Shown here: positions 20,901 through 32,544 of the stretch, in pieces
Layout: every line of letters starts with the position of its first letter
Numbering within the stretch: position 1 is the first letter of the stretch
Translations under genes and position numbers: made by a program
DNA from: Bolinopsis microptera
Taxonomy: Eukaryota > Ctenophora > Tentaculata > Lobata > Bolinopsidae
Direction of reading: 5' to 3'
NCBI RefSeq assembly: GCF_026151205.1
Contig: NC_087079.1
Location: forward strand, 6,854,169-6,918,168
Length of the DNA stretch: 64,000 nt
Notes under the pieces: model-generated
Seen by the model: the letters and a program-made list of their open reading frames with translations, nothing else
Databases searched by the model: none
What the model was told of the DNA's origin: nothing

Positions 20901-22043
20901 GTATGTTATATGTATCGAGAATGTACCTACAATCAGAACTCACGGAAGGCTGAAAATGTGATTGGTTTCATATACTTGTAGTTGTAGAAAACGTGACATT
21001 TGGCCCGCAGATTTTATGGAAAATACGCAAACTTGGTCCTCAGATTTTAAGGAAAATGCGCAAATTTGGTGATTGGTCCCCAGATTTAAAAGATAATGCA
21101 CAAATTTGGTCTTCAGATTTAAAGGAAAATGCGCGATTTTTCGCGAAAAACTGAAAAAATCGCGATTTGTCGCGGAGAATGGGAGATTTCGCGGTCTGTC
21201 GCGGAAAACGTAAAAAATCGCGATTTGTCGCGGAGAAAGGGAAATTTCGCGGTTTCGTACATGCCGCGAAATCCTTTTGTCCCTGCCCTGAAATAAAAGA
21301 AATTCCTATCGAACCATTTAAATTTGAAGTCCTCAAAGTATGTAAGGATTATGCAGACCGAATGATCTGGCAATCACTGTATATCAAGCAGTTACTTCCT
21401 AAAATAAACACTCAGCTCTCACCTGAAGCAGACTCGTGGCAAAAGACCACATGGGCTATTATGTAAATGTCATCAAAATATATGTACGTGGCACCCTTTC
21501 AGTTTCCCCGAAAATGTTAGGGAGTAGGAAGCTATTTTCGTTGCTGTTCTGTGTACGTTGGTCTAGCTCTCAAATATTGGACAGTTCTAGATTCTTTGGC
21601 CTAACATCTATCTTTTGCTTTAAAAATTTTCTACCGCTTAGAATCTTCCCATTTATTTTTAATGTTTCTCAGAGTTTTATGTATTAATTTGGATATTTAC
21701 CAGGTCACTATGTAACAAAGTTTTTGTTCCGCCTTGAAGAAGCCATGGGGGCGAAACGTCGGCAATAACGTGTGTTATTTGTATTCAATTCAGAGGAGAT
21801 TAGCCAATTTCAATCTAAACTCATAATGATAGACCCTCTGACAAGGGCAAAGCGTCATATATACGCTACAAACTCAAATGATTTTAAAATCTATTTTTAT
21901 ACAGTAAATAAGAAAAGCAGTCGTTAAGCAGTAAAAATGTTAAAATATGTGTACATGATCAGTGTCTAATATCACATATCATCTTCATCAAAAGGGTTTT
22001 CGTGCATGAAATAGTCCATGCTTTATAAAGCATCAGTGAATTT

Positions 22044-22165
22044 CACTTCCGAGGCCAAAGAATCGGTATCTGTCAAAGGGGACCCTGAGACCATGGCCGT
22101 CAAATTCGATATTATGCCCAAGACGCAAAGACAAGATATACAAGACTTAAACTTCAACCTGATGA
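22044..22165 (+). pseudogene. Relic of VWD-family N-terminal domain
   Basis: About 120 bases nearly identical to the start of copy 3 (8096-8240): CACTTCCGAGGCC, then the KESVSV, ETMAVKFDIMPKTQ and DIQDLNFNLM codons. The signal-peptide start and everything after FNLM are missing, and about 45 bases (the TSDKFKF region) are deleted. It lacks the one-base insertion seen in copy 3, so it preserves the older frame. Confidence 0.75.
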
Positions 22166-22169
22166 ATCA

Positions 22170-23177
22170 ATCAATTCTCAAAACCACGAACAGTTTAAAA
22201 TTTGCATAAAGAGTTAATCTAGTAGGTTAAGTACAAACATTTACTAACTTTTAACTTTTTCCCCAGTCAGGTGTACTCAATTATTGAGGGGTGAGCTAGC
22301 CGCATAGATAGCTACTATAAGCCGCTCATATTTTAATGTTATTGAAAGTTAGTATCTAATGCATTATAAAGTCTCGTTAAGTTCCTGAATTGGTTATCTA
22401 TAATACTATTACTATTATCTCGCCGTGGTCTGAGGCAGGGAAATTGTGATTCTGTAAGACATCAGCCGACAACAAATTATAATAGAATTGCGCAAAATTT
22501 AGAAATAATTCGCGACTATAAAAAAGTCGCTTTTATAACCCTGCAATCGGTCCCGATTCATTGGAGCGTACCAGGCGCAATTCACAAATGAAATCAAGAG
22601 TGAAGTTTGAAATTGATAAATTGATTTAAAGCAATAAAGATGTTTCAAATAAATGAGGTCAGCAACCAAATTGAGCAGATTGTGCATGTTCTCAGGACTT
22701 ATCATTAGTAGGTTACACATATACTACGAACCACTAATCACATTTGGCTGGGATTTTTCGAGCATTCATTCGAAATCAAATAAAACTGTATGATAGTAAA
22801 CTAAACAATGTAATCTGTTTTCCTATGCATTTCTGGTTACCATTAGCGCTATATCGTCTAGTATGGTGCTAAATTTAGTTTAGATCATTGTAATTATGAT
22901 CATGACGACCGTCCATGACCTCCACAAACACTTTTATAGTGATACACCCTGCATTCCAGCAGGTGGGGCACTGCGGGCGGGGCACTTCCTGTTGTATCCT
23001 TTTCGTTTTAAGCTTTATCTTTCTTCGTCGATTCTTTGGTCGAACTTCTAGTTCTACCTTCAGATTCTTTGTCAGTTGTGAACAATTGATACACCTTGTC
23101 ACACAAATACGTTGTTATCTTTAGTCTTCACACTTTTACACATAAACACCGGCCTTGGAAAATCATCTCCGAATTCG
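22170..23177. other. Spacer, no gene recognised
   Basis: AT-rich; only short open frames on both strands with no domain. The final seven bases before 23185, TTTATAA, are the left target duplicate of the foldback element. Confidence 0.4.
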
Positions 23178-23184
23178 TTTATAA

Positions 23185-26100
23185 TAGGGGTGGGCACGAA
23201 AATGCAAATTTTCCAAATTTTTAAACGGCCCTGTTTTTTTGGGTAAAGGGACCTCCAAAATGAAAAAATAACTTGGTTTAGGGTCAAAAAAGCCCAAAAT
23301 AAATATTTCCCGCCCCGTTTTCGGTTAGCGGGAGGGTCATTTTAGACGTTTTTGACTAAAATTAGCTTTATTTAATTCATTTTCACCTTTTACACCTCAT
23401 TGTTACCCATGATTGTGAATCATTATTGACAAACCAGGTAGGGTGAATGATTTCAGCCATCTAAAAATTTTCTGAAGATCCCCAGGGTGCCCGTATCCAT
23501 GGAAACGGGTCGTTTTGAAAAAAAATTAAGCGAAATCAGCCAAAATGTTTGTTTTTACCCCTTTTTGCCATTCAAAGACTTTTAACATGGCCAAAGTATC
23601 CAGAAAGACCATTATTGTATATTGTAACTTGTATGTCAACTATAAAAGGTATAAAAACATGATGTTAGGTGTTTTAGTGGTATTTTTGGGCCTTAGCAAC
23701 GCCTAGCAACGGGGCGTTTTAGGCATTTTAGAGGTTAATACATGTCATTTTAATATCTTACACTCTATTGTTACTAATGAATGTTGATTATTATTAACAT
23801 ACCAGGTAGGGTTGATGATTTCAAGCTTCCAGAGCTCATCTGGAGGCATATTGGGTGCCCGTAACCATGAAAACTCGTCTTTTTTACGAAAAATTGAGAT
23901 TTCGGTGAAAATTAGGGTTTTTTATAACTTTATCCATAAATATTATACTAGTTATCCTTTATAAACCCTATGACAGTTGTGTATTGGGAGATAAAATGGT
24001 AACTAATGTCTAACACTTCAGGGAGATAAGTTTTCCCACTATTTAGGCCCCTAGCAACCCATAGCAACGACGATTTACATGCAAAATAAGGCATAAAATA
24101 CCACTATTTGACCCAAAACTGCTGAAAATTGACCTGGGTCATGGTAACAACGGTTTAAAACAGTAAAGTGATTACAATTAAACTATTGATGTTAGGGTTC
24201 CTCACTATGTAGGCCCCTAGCAACCCATAGCAACACCTAGTTACGTGAGTCTTGGTCGTACCTTCATATCAATACCGATTGTCTGTAAGGTGTGAGTGCC
24301 TTTCCTAACTTGCCAAATCCTTGCAAATCCAGTAACGTGTAGATCCTTTAACAAAACTCATGAAAGTTATGGTTGCAGAATCCCCATTCACACTGAGGAC
24401 CTCCCTTGGGTAAGATGTATCCTCAAACAGCCCTATTACACAGTTGTTCTTCTTAGGAGGCGAACTCTCATCAGTTTCACCACACTAAACTTGATCTGGA
24501 TAACTATGACCAATAGAATGGGTCTGTAAGGGTTCTAACTGCTCTTCAACAACTCTGGGGCTTGACTTGGTAACTGGGAGATCCTCTACATTTACTGGGG
24601 CAATTCTTTTACCCTGATAGCCAATGATAGCAGCCTCCAGATCGTCTACTTCATATCCTTCCTGGCCTATATCATGTCCTATTAACTTACCCAAAGGATT
24701 TGACATCGCTTGATTTTCGTTCGTGCCCTCCTTTCCTCCAGTCATACTGGCTGTATCAATTCGATCAGAAGACCATCCTTACGAGGTCGATGTTTGTAAG
24801 TTACATTTTAAGACATTCAAATTTGAAGGGGAACAGAAGCAGTCACTCAAGAGTGTGTTCCAGCAGAAAGCTGACTTGCTGTGTGAAGAAACCAAGGTGG
24901 TGGAAGTTATTACAAAATGTAAAGCTTCACACGTTCTACAAGATCTTGTTTAAACAATTGGCTAGCTAAACCGGTATCAGAAAAGCCCCAGAGTTGTCGA
25001 AGAGCAGTGAGAACCCTTACAGCCCCATTCTATTGGTCATGGTAATCCAGATCAAGTTCAGTTTGGTAATACTGATGAGAGTTTGCCATGTAAGAAGAAC
25101 AACTGTGTAATAGGGCTGTTTGAGGATACATCTTACCCAGGGGAGGTCCTCAGTGTGAATGGGGATTCTGCAACCATAACTTTCATGAGTTATGTTTAAG
25201 GATCTACACGTTACTGGATTTGCCAGGATTTGGCCAGCTAGGAAAGGCACCCAGACGTAGACCTTACAGAGACAATCAGTATTGAAGGTACGACCAAGAC
25301 TGGAGGTCTCACAAATGAATACGGTCCATTTTGTCATATTTGATTTTGTTAACCATGACTATGTTCAAAAATGGTCAAAAGTTAAAACTTTTAATTTCAA
25401 ATTTCGATTGAAAGCAATTAAAGTCAAGTTCTAAAATAGTTTTAAATTTGATATTGTAACATAAAATTTAACAATTGTTGAAAATTTGACATTCTAGTTT
25501 TTACTCGTGTCACGTAACTAGGTGCTGCTATTGGTTGCTATGGGCCTATGCCCTACATAGTGAGGAACCCTAACATCAATAGTTCAATTGCAACCATAAC
25601 TTTCATGAGTTCTGTTAAAGGATCTACACGTTACTGGATTTGCCAGGATTTGGCAAGTTAGGAAAGGCACTCACACCTTACAGACAATCGGTATTGAAGG
25701 TACGACCAAGACTCACGTAACTAGGTGTTGCTATGGGTTGCTAGGGGCCTACATAGTGAGGAACCCTAACATCAATAGTTTAATTGCAACCATAACTTTC
25801 ATGAGTTCTGTTAAAGGATCTACACGTTACTGGATTTGCCAGGATTTGGCAAGTTAGGAAAGGCACTCACACCTTACAGACAATCGGTATTGAAGGTACG
25901 ACCAAGACTCACGTAACTAGGTGTTGCTATGGGTTGCTAGGGGCCTACATAGTGAGGAACCCTAACATCAATAGTTTAATTGCAACCATAACTTTCATGA
26001 GTTCTGTTAAAGGATCTACACGTTACTGGATTTGCCAGGATTTGGCAAGTTAGGAAAGGCACTCACACCTTACAGACAATCGGTATTGAAGGTACGACCA

Positions 26101-27379
26101 AGACTCACGTAACTAGGTGTTGCTATGGGTTGCTAGGGGCCTACATAGTGAGGAACCCTAACATCAATAGTTTAATTGCAACCATAACTTTCATGAGTTC
26201 TGTTAAAGGATCTACACGTTACTGGATTTGCAAGGATTTGGCAAGTTAGGAAAGGCACTCACACCTTACAGACAATCGGTATTGATATGAAGGTACGACC
26301 AAGACTCACGTAACTAGGTGTTGCTATGGGTTGCTAGGGGCCTACATAGTGAGGAACCCTAACATCAATAGTTTAATTGTAATCACTTTACTGTTTTAAA
26401 CCGTTGTTACCATGACCCAGGTCAATTTTCAGCAGTTTTGGGTCAAATAGTGGTATTTTATGCCTTATTTTGCATGTAAATCGTCGTTGCTATGGGTTGC
26501 TAGGGGCCTAAATAGTGGGAAAACTTATCTCCCTGAAGTGTTAGACATTAGTTACCATTTTATCTCCCAATACACAACTGTCATAGGGTTTATAAAGGAT
26601 AACTAGTATAATATTTATGGATAAAGTTGTAAAAAACCCTAATTTACACCGAAATCTCAATTTTTCGTAAAAAAGACGAGTTTTCATGGTTACGGGCACC
26701 CAATATGCCTCCAGATGAGCTCTGGAAGCTTGAAATCATCAACCCTACCTGGTATGTTAATAATAATCAACATTCATTAGTAACAATAGAGTGTAAGATA
26801 TTAAAATGACATGTATTAACCTCTAAAATGCCTAAAACGCCCCGTTGCTAGGCGTTGCTAAGGCCCAAAAATACCACTAAAACACCTAACATCATGTTTT
26901 TATACCTTTTATAGTTGACATACAAGTTACAATGTACAATTATGGTCTTTCTGGATACTTTGGCCATGTTAAAAGTCTTGGAATGGCAAAAAGGGGTAAA
27001 AACAAACATTTTGGCTGATTTCGCTTAATTTTTTTTCAAAACGACCCGTTTCCATGGATACGGGCACCCTGGGGGTCTTCAGAAAATTTTTAGATGGCTG
27101 AAATCATTCACCCTACCTGGTTTGTCAATAATGATTCACAATCATGGGTAACAATGAGGTGTAAAAGGTGAAAATGAATTAAATAAAGCCAATTTTAGTC
27201 AAAAACGTCAAAAATGACCCTCCCGCTAACCGAAAACGGGGCGGGAAATATTTATTTTGGGCTTTTTTGACCCCAAACCAAGTTATTTTTTCATTTTGGA
27301 GGTCCCTTTACCCAAAAAACAGGGCCGTTTAAAAATTCATGACATCACCCAAAAATATTGCTATCCGTGCCCACCCCTA
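23185..27379. mobile_element. 4.2-kb foldback element
   Basis: Ends are TAGGGGTGGGCACG and its inverse, with TTTATAA duplicated outside (23178-23184 and 27380-27386). The left arm (23185 to about 24540) is repeated inverted on the right (about 27379 back to 25005), apart from expansions, so most of the element could fold into a giant hairpin. The unpaired centre is about 24540-25005. No transposase is visible; the centre holds two short overlapping open frames (24485-24745 minus, 24723-24953 plus) of unknown nature. YAGGGGTGGGC-type ends resemble some hAT termini, but a 7-bp duplication is atypical for hAT, so the class is left open. Confidence 0.8.
25591..26379. repeat. Four tandem 196-bp units in the foldback right arm
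   Basis: CAACCATAACTTTCATGAGT recurs at 25591, 25787, 25983 and 26179, exactly 196 bases apart; the last unit is about 5 bases longer because of an extra ATATGA-type insertion. Further partial units lie at 25189-25293 and 25510-25590. The matching part of the left arm (about 24188-24372) has one copy only, so the array expanded in one arm after the palindrome formed. Units look almost identical, implying recent expansion. Confidence 0.85.
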
Positions 27380-27389
27380 TTTATAAGAC

Positions 27390-28244
27390 GATTTTCACGC
27401 AGTGCTGCCACATTATTAAAAATTACTGTCTACAGAATATATCCTTCCTTTAGAGAGACCTTATTATTTTTGCATACTCATTTTTGCAATATTTCACCTA
27501 CACTTAAAAGGCATCTCTTGCTCGAGATAAGATTTTTGAAGAAATCCCGATTAATTTACTGACATAATATAGCCCTGAAATACCCAATGACAATTGTATT
27601 ACCGTATTATCTATATACCTTTATTATATTTTCTATTATTTACATATTGTTAATTTATATACCTAGTCGGTTCAGTGTGTTTTGGTCTGGTCTTTACCTA
27701 CTGGCCCTGCCATGCTTGGGCAGGTTTGACTTATATTTATATATTTATATACCGTTTTATCTTCCTCTGGAAGATATGAGTCTAAATGAAAACCCCGCGC
27801 GAGAAAGTCCCAGAATCTAGCGGACATATTAATATATCCAATTCTAACAGGCACTGGATGTCTGTCAGGACTTACATTAAAGTCATTATGAAATTTTGAA
27901 GTTCTGTAAATTTTCAGCTCCACCCAGTTGTTTTCTAGAACCTATACGTCCAACTGAATTAAATTTTAAATATATTCAATTACCAGTTCCACAAACATGA
28001 CATCTGTAATGAACCATGGATGATTTCAGGCATAACAATTATCCACCCTACGGAAGGCCCTTCTTCGAGTAGTCAGTTTCTTGATACATTTTCACCGATG
28101 CATTGTTCATTAGGTTAAGATTTTATACTGCTTTTTTAAATCTAATTCTTCACTATTTCTTTGAAAATATTTAATTCTGTACGCTAACATTACATTTAAT
28201 TTATGCTGTTAATAACACTAATAGTCTAAATTCAAAATCTTAGA
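27390..28244. other. Spacer upstream of VWD copy 4
   Basis: AT-rich. Short open frames without a domain. The 28010-28110 stretch has weak similarity to upstream regions of other copies, such as a TTTTCACCGATG word also seen upstream of copy 2. Confidence 0.4.
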
Positions 28245-29708
28245 ATGAAGTTGTTGGTGGTCGCAGTTTGGTCAATCATATCTCTCACCTCCGTGGCTAA
28301 AGAATGGATACCCATTAAAGTTGGAATATCCGACTCATTCGATTTTGATCCCGAGTCCATGGCTGTGGAATACGAGATGGTACCCAAGAAGGCGCTGGAA
28401 TACTTAAATTTCAACCTTGTGACTAGGTTATTAGACAGATCCAACAAAATGGTGGCCATGACTTCCTTCCGCTTCCAAATGAAGGGAAAAAAAGTGACCA
28501 AGGAATTCCTTAGACTGAGCACTAAAAAGGGGCAAACTTCTTATGATCATTGCTACGATAGGAAGATTATCGGAGGAATAGTTCCCGAAAATATGTTTGT
28601 AGACCTAACAGATCCAGACGTGTACCTCATCAACAACTCCAAATCACCCAACTTTGCTGGACAACGATTTTGTGACCATTGGAGGGACATGTTGGTAAAA
28701 AACGGAATTGTGTCCGCAGATGTTGCTCTTTGGGATAACGGTAGGAACACCCTTCAACACCTTGATATAAAGTACAGGGTGATAAGTACGGAGACTGTTC
28801 CCACTACTTTCTTACCACTTGAATCTTCCACCACCCCGACATCCTCGGGACTTGCTAACCTAGAATCTCGAGCCACGAAGGCACCTGCTGCTAGCACCGG
28901 TGAGATCTGCAGCGTCTACCCTGACGGTGTCATCGACACGTTTGACAGGAAATCTGAACACTACGACCTCAAGTGCTACCACGTGCTAGCTGCTAGTCGC
29001 GCTTCTCCCTCCTGGTTTATCTACGGGGCATACGATGCAAGCGATGGTAAAGGGTCCTGCAGGTCCTTAGCGGTCTATGTTGGCTCAAAAGCTTTTGAAG
29101 TAGCACGAGGGTGGCTAGTTAATTACGGAGGACAAAAGTATGAATATACAGAAGGCGAGGAAAAGGCGATTGGAGATACGGGATGTGTGATGTCTCTCAC
29201 AAATCTCCATCTGACTGTGGACTGCAGGCCTGGAGGTTTCCCGTTCGTTGTCCATTATGACGGATACATGCTGGCTCACATTGAACTGTTCGAGCGATCA
29301 CAGAATGAGATTGGACTCTGTTTTGAGAATAGCAAGAGTAGGGTAAACTGGCAGATCAGGAACCAAAGCAATCAAAATCAGAATTGTGATATTTCTCCAG
29401 CTATCTCCAACTGTGCTGAAGCTGCCCCTCAGTGTACTGAATTTGAAAATGCCTGTGATGGCTCTCTTGCTCGAGCCTGCCGAGAACTCTCGTGTGGACA
29501 AAACAAACCTACCTCTGAACAAATCTGCTCTCTGTCAATGGCTAAAAAGAAGAAATGCCACCTCCGAGGCTCCAATGTCCAAGGCGCCCTAACTGGATGT
29601 CCGCAGGATGTCTGTCTGAGGAAATACTTTGTTCTAAATGCTGGAAGTCCTCAAGATCCCTTCTTCACTGAGTGTCCTGTCGAGAATTATCTTAATAATG
29701 GTCCCTGA
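28245..29708 (+). CDS. Secreted VWD-domain protein, copy 4 (intact)
   Basis: 487 residues, single exon. It has a signal peptide (~1-18), an unrecognised N-terminal domain (~20-185) with two conserved Cys (DHCYDR and QRFCDHW) and the ALWDNGRNTL stretch, a Ser/Thr/Pro linker (~190-215), a VWD-like domain (~222-365, from CSVYPDGVIDTFD to IGLCFEN), and a Cys-rich tail to the end. The CGLCG motif of multimerising VWD proteins is reduced to GLC. The tail has 11 cysteines; a Cys present in copies 1 and 5 (AGC, TGC) is Ser here (NAGS). The start codon follows CTTAGA, so a 5'UTR intron acceptor or spliced-leader site is possible. Likely extracellular matrix, mucus or capsule component; function inferred from domains only. 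Confidence 0.9.
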   Translation: MKLLVVAVWSIISLTSVAKEWIPIKVGISDSFDFDPESMAVEYEMVPKKALEYLNFNLVTRLLDRSNKMVAMTSFRFQMKGKKVTKEFLRLSTKKGQTSYDHCYDRKIIGGIVPENMFVDLTDPDVYLINNSKSPNFAGQRFCDHWRDMLVKNGIVSADVALWDNGRNTLQHLDIKYRVISTETVPTTFLPLESSTTPTSSGLANLESRATKAPAASTGEICSVYPDGVIDTFDRKSEHYDLKCYHVLAASRASPSWFIYGAYDASDGKGSCRSLAVYVGSKAFEVARGWLVNYGGQKYEYTEGEEKAIGDTGCVMSLTNLHLTVDCRPGGFPFVVHYDGYMLAHIELFERSQNEIGLCFENSKSRVNWQIRNQSNQNQNCDISPAISNCAEAAPQCTEFENACDGSLARACRELSCGQNKPTSEQICSLSMAKKKKCHLRGSNVQGALTGCPQDVCLRKYFVLNAGSPQDPFFTECPVENYLNNGP

Positions 29709-29913
29709 TTTTTACAATTTTTGCACCTTTGCTTATAAGAGGGTACCCGGTATATAATACTATAGGGGTCGTTCACATATTATGGCAAAGCTACACTAGC
29801 TTAATCATTTGGAAACCTCCCCCGTCCTCCCCCTCGGCTGATTACGTAATATGTGAACGGTACCATATGTTTGGACAATCGGATCATTCTTTCCTGTCGA
29901 GCTTGGTACATGG

Positions 29914-29945
29914 TATTTCAAAAGACTTATAAGTCTTTTGAAATA
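29914..29945. other. Perfect 32-bp palindrome
   Basis: TATTTCAAAAGACTTA followed by its exact reverse complement, with no loop, about 210 bases after the stop of VWD copy 4. It could be an end-to-end remnant of a small element or a cruciform site. Confidence 0.6.
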
Positions 29946-32540
29946 ATAATATAAATATTATTATGATAATGGTATGTGATTAATAAATATCCAATATATT
30001 CTATAGGTAAATTATTTTACATTATCTAAGTTCATTCGGCCAGTCGGCACGACGCGTGCAATGACACCGAACTTCGTAGTTCGTTTCCCACAAAATAGTT
30101 GTTTATCAATATTCTCTTGATTTGTGAAATTCAGCTGAATATTTTATTATTGTACTTTCAATCTATGATAGTCTAACCTCAATTGACAGCAATACACTCT
30201 ATCGAAGAATACAATTTATGTATTCAATATTTAATTCTTTTTAACTCTTACAAACGAATCGTTTTTATTGTCTTTTATATTTATGTATATTTCAAGAAAG
30301 TTTATCCTGTCTTATGCTAGATCATGCTCACAGCACCTAACTAATTCAGTTACAAAATAAATCGGGATTCAGCCATACAGTCTCTAGCTGTCTCCAATCA
30401 CTAACATTCATTGTAATGACGTTGAATATCAAGTTTTAAAGTCAACATAATGCTATTGATTCCTTACAACAATTACCCTGCAGTCTGCACAAATTGCACC
30501 CCATACTATTCTTTTAGACCATCGTGTGGAAATACGACCTAAGATCTGCAAATGTTAAACCTAGGTGGTATCTTCACTTTTAACACAAATTTATCGTCAT
30601 GAAGTCTTGAATTATTCGGTTAAGACCAATCCAGATTTTGATAAATTCAAAGAGCAAAAATACAGTTATTGTCGTAATACAATACTTATGCAGTAAAACC
30701 CCGCCTTACTTTACCTGTTTAATTTCCCCCAAACTCAGCGGGAAATGGGGGTTTGCTGTGGAATTTTACTGGAAGGGAATGCAGTTTCTTCAAAAAATGT
30801 GCAATACTACCGAAATAGGTTTCAAACATCACGCCAACGATCTTGGGCCCTAGAGATGTTGTCCCAGTATTAGTAACATCATGGCCCAAGAGTCACCCCC
30901 TTCACGGTACTAACTGCTTTTTCGGATAATATTTAGGACACCCACCCCCTTTTGCCGGCTTTTGAGGTACTAACTGTTGAGAAATCACGGTACTAACTGT
31001 GTCTTGGTATATAAAATATGATACCCACCCATAAATTGCTTTAAACAGCTCATTAAACATTGGGAAATGGGCAAATTATACCCACTATTTAGTAGGGGTT
31101 TTTTTTTCAATGTAGTCGAATAAAATAAAAAGTTACAAAAAAAAGAAATTTTTTTTTAAACCCAAAAAAAGGGAAAAAAAACCTCAAAACCCAAAAAAAG
31201 TATCCATATAATGTATACCAGGGCAAAGGATAGTTTAAAGGACGTTATTGTTCAAACATAACTCAAAAATTAGAAAAGATTTGTTAGCCTCACTTTACCC
31301 TCTATTAGAAGGAAAAAAGGGGTCGGCTGGGCCAGCCTTCGACCTAGAGCATCCATCTCATGTATTTTAGGTCAGAGGATACTTTGATAGACGTTATTAT
31401 TCAAACATAATTCATAACTTAGTAATGACTTGTTAGCCTCATTATCCCTCAATTAGCGAACAAATTTCCCTCTTCTCTTCGAATTCTGAAAGAGTTCGGT
31501 CTGATGAATTGATTGAACACGTTTAAACTTTTATTGAGACAATCCTTTTCTTTGCATCTAATCAGTGAAGCTTTATCAGGTCATCATCAAGATGGTCATG
31601 TTTATTGTTTATATTTACCAGTGACAGCTTTATTAAAGATCATGAGTCAGTTCAAGAACTTTTTATACGATAAAAATGTAATATTCGTTTGTTGGTGTGT
31701 CATAAAGTCGTCCTCTGATTGGTCAGCGTTGACTGTCAGCCTTCCTTTCGGCGGCTTTCACAACACGTCCATATGTCTCCTACTCCTGCTGTTAGAGAGT
31801 TACAAAGTAACAAAGTATATAATATCATAAATATATTAAACATAGATATCGACAACAGACTCCTGAAGTCTTGAAGCTCTGTTACCACCGCCCCTGGTGC
31901 AATCCCGTCGGGTTAAAGAAAGAGAACAGGGACTTCCAGTCGTCTTATTTTTCGTAAATATTACAGGGGGGCCAAAAGTCAGTATCCATACGATAAATTA
32001 TGGAAGTAACTGTCGTTTCAACTACTAGAAAAAGATAAATAAAATCACCAAGAAGTGGGTTAATGAATAACCTGAATCGTAGTATTCACTGTACCCCGGT
32101 ATAGTAGTTATTCCCGGAAATATCTTTAGCTTCTTTGCACTCTTCTGGTAAATTGGTGTAACTGTAATTAATAAATAATTAATAAGTTATAATTGATATT
32201 TTATAAACAGGATTAAACATTCTTTCTGAAAGCACCTAAGCACGTACACGTATCAATAATTAAATTAATAATATTATTTATAGCATTTATTATCGTTCGT
32301 AAATCGGAGTCAATGATTACTTAGGAGAGCAGCCTTTGTAAATTAACTACATATTTGTAGTAGATCCTTGATTAGATCATTATATTATTATAATTATATT
32401 CGTGCCATTTGTATTACTCATTTTGTCAAAAATTAATAATAAAGTAATAACTTTTCGCTTTTCCGTTACAACACTTCCAATTTGTTTTAACACACGTTTT
32501 TGGTATTTTTGAATACCTATCGTCTATTTAGTACAGTTCT
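29946..32540. other. Spacer with small repeats; no gene
   Basis: No credible gene. 30691-30758 is a degraded copy of the CAGTAAAACCCC MITE. GGTACTAACTG occurs at about 30906, 30965 and 30990. Two ~110-base segments (about 31200-31310 and 31345-31455) are diverged copies, sharing GACGTTATT, CAAACATAA and TTGTTAGCCTCA words. 32495-32544 matches the family upstream block of the VWD genes. Confidence 0.4.
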
Positions 32541-32544
32541 GCTA

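Larger units (their letters stand above)
19011..21285. mobile_element. hAT-like non-autonomous DNA transposon
   Basis: 2275 bp bounded by a perfect 22-bp inverted repeat starting CAGGGACAAAAGGATTTC, with the 8-bp duplicate CCCTGAAA at 19003-19010 and 21286-21293. CAGGG-type ends and an 8-bp duplication are the hallmarks of the hAT superfamily. No hAT transposase (BED finger, RNase-H core, dimerisation domain) is visible. Subterminal regions are rich in TCGCGG and CGCGGCAA words on both sides (19028-19170 and 21125-21270), which look like clustered transposase-binding repeats. The body holds a FLYWCH-type ORF, a minisatellite and a tandem ~257-bp repeat. Confidence 0.9.
17528..21874. mobile_element. 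Penelope-like element, inverted-repeat copy split by a hAT
   Basis: Two copies of the same 3' half lie head to head. The minus-oriented arm is 17528-18507; the plus-oriented arm is 18552-19010 resumed at 21294-21814, with a 44-base spacer at 18508-18551. A further 60 bases (21815-21874) extend only the right arm. CAAATGATTTTAAA (14 bp) flanks the whole at 17514-17527 and 21875-21888, a target-site duplication. Both arms encode a GIY-YIG-type domain. Inverted or partial tandem copies with a short one-sided extension are typical of Penelope-like elements. The reverse-transcriptase core is absent from both arms, so the element is defective. Confidence 0.85.

Noticed and set aside
25591-26379. 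CRISPR-like array (regular 196-bp repeats)
   Set aside because: Repeats are contiguous, long and without unique spacers, and lie in a eukaryotic foldback element.
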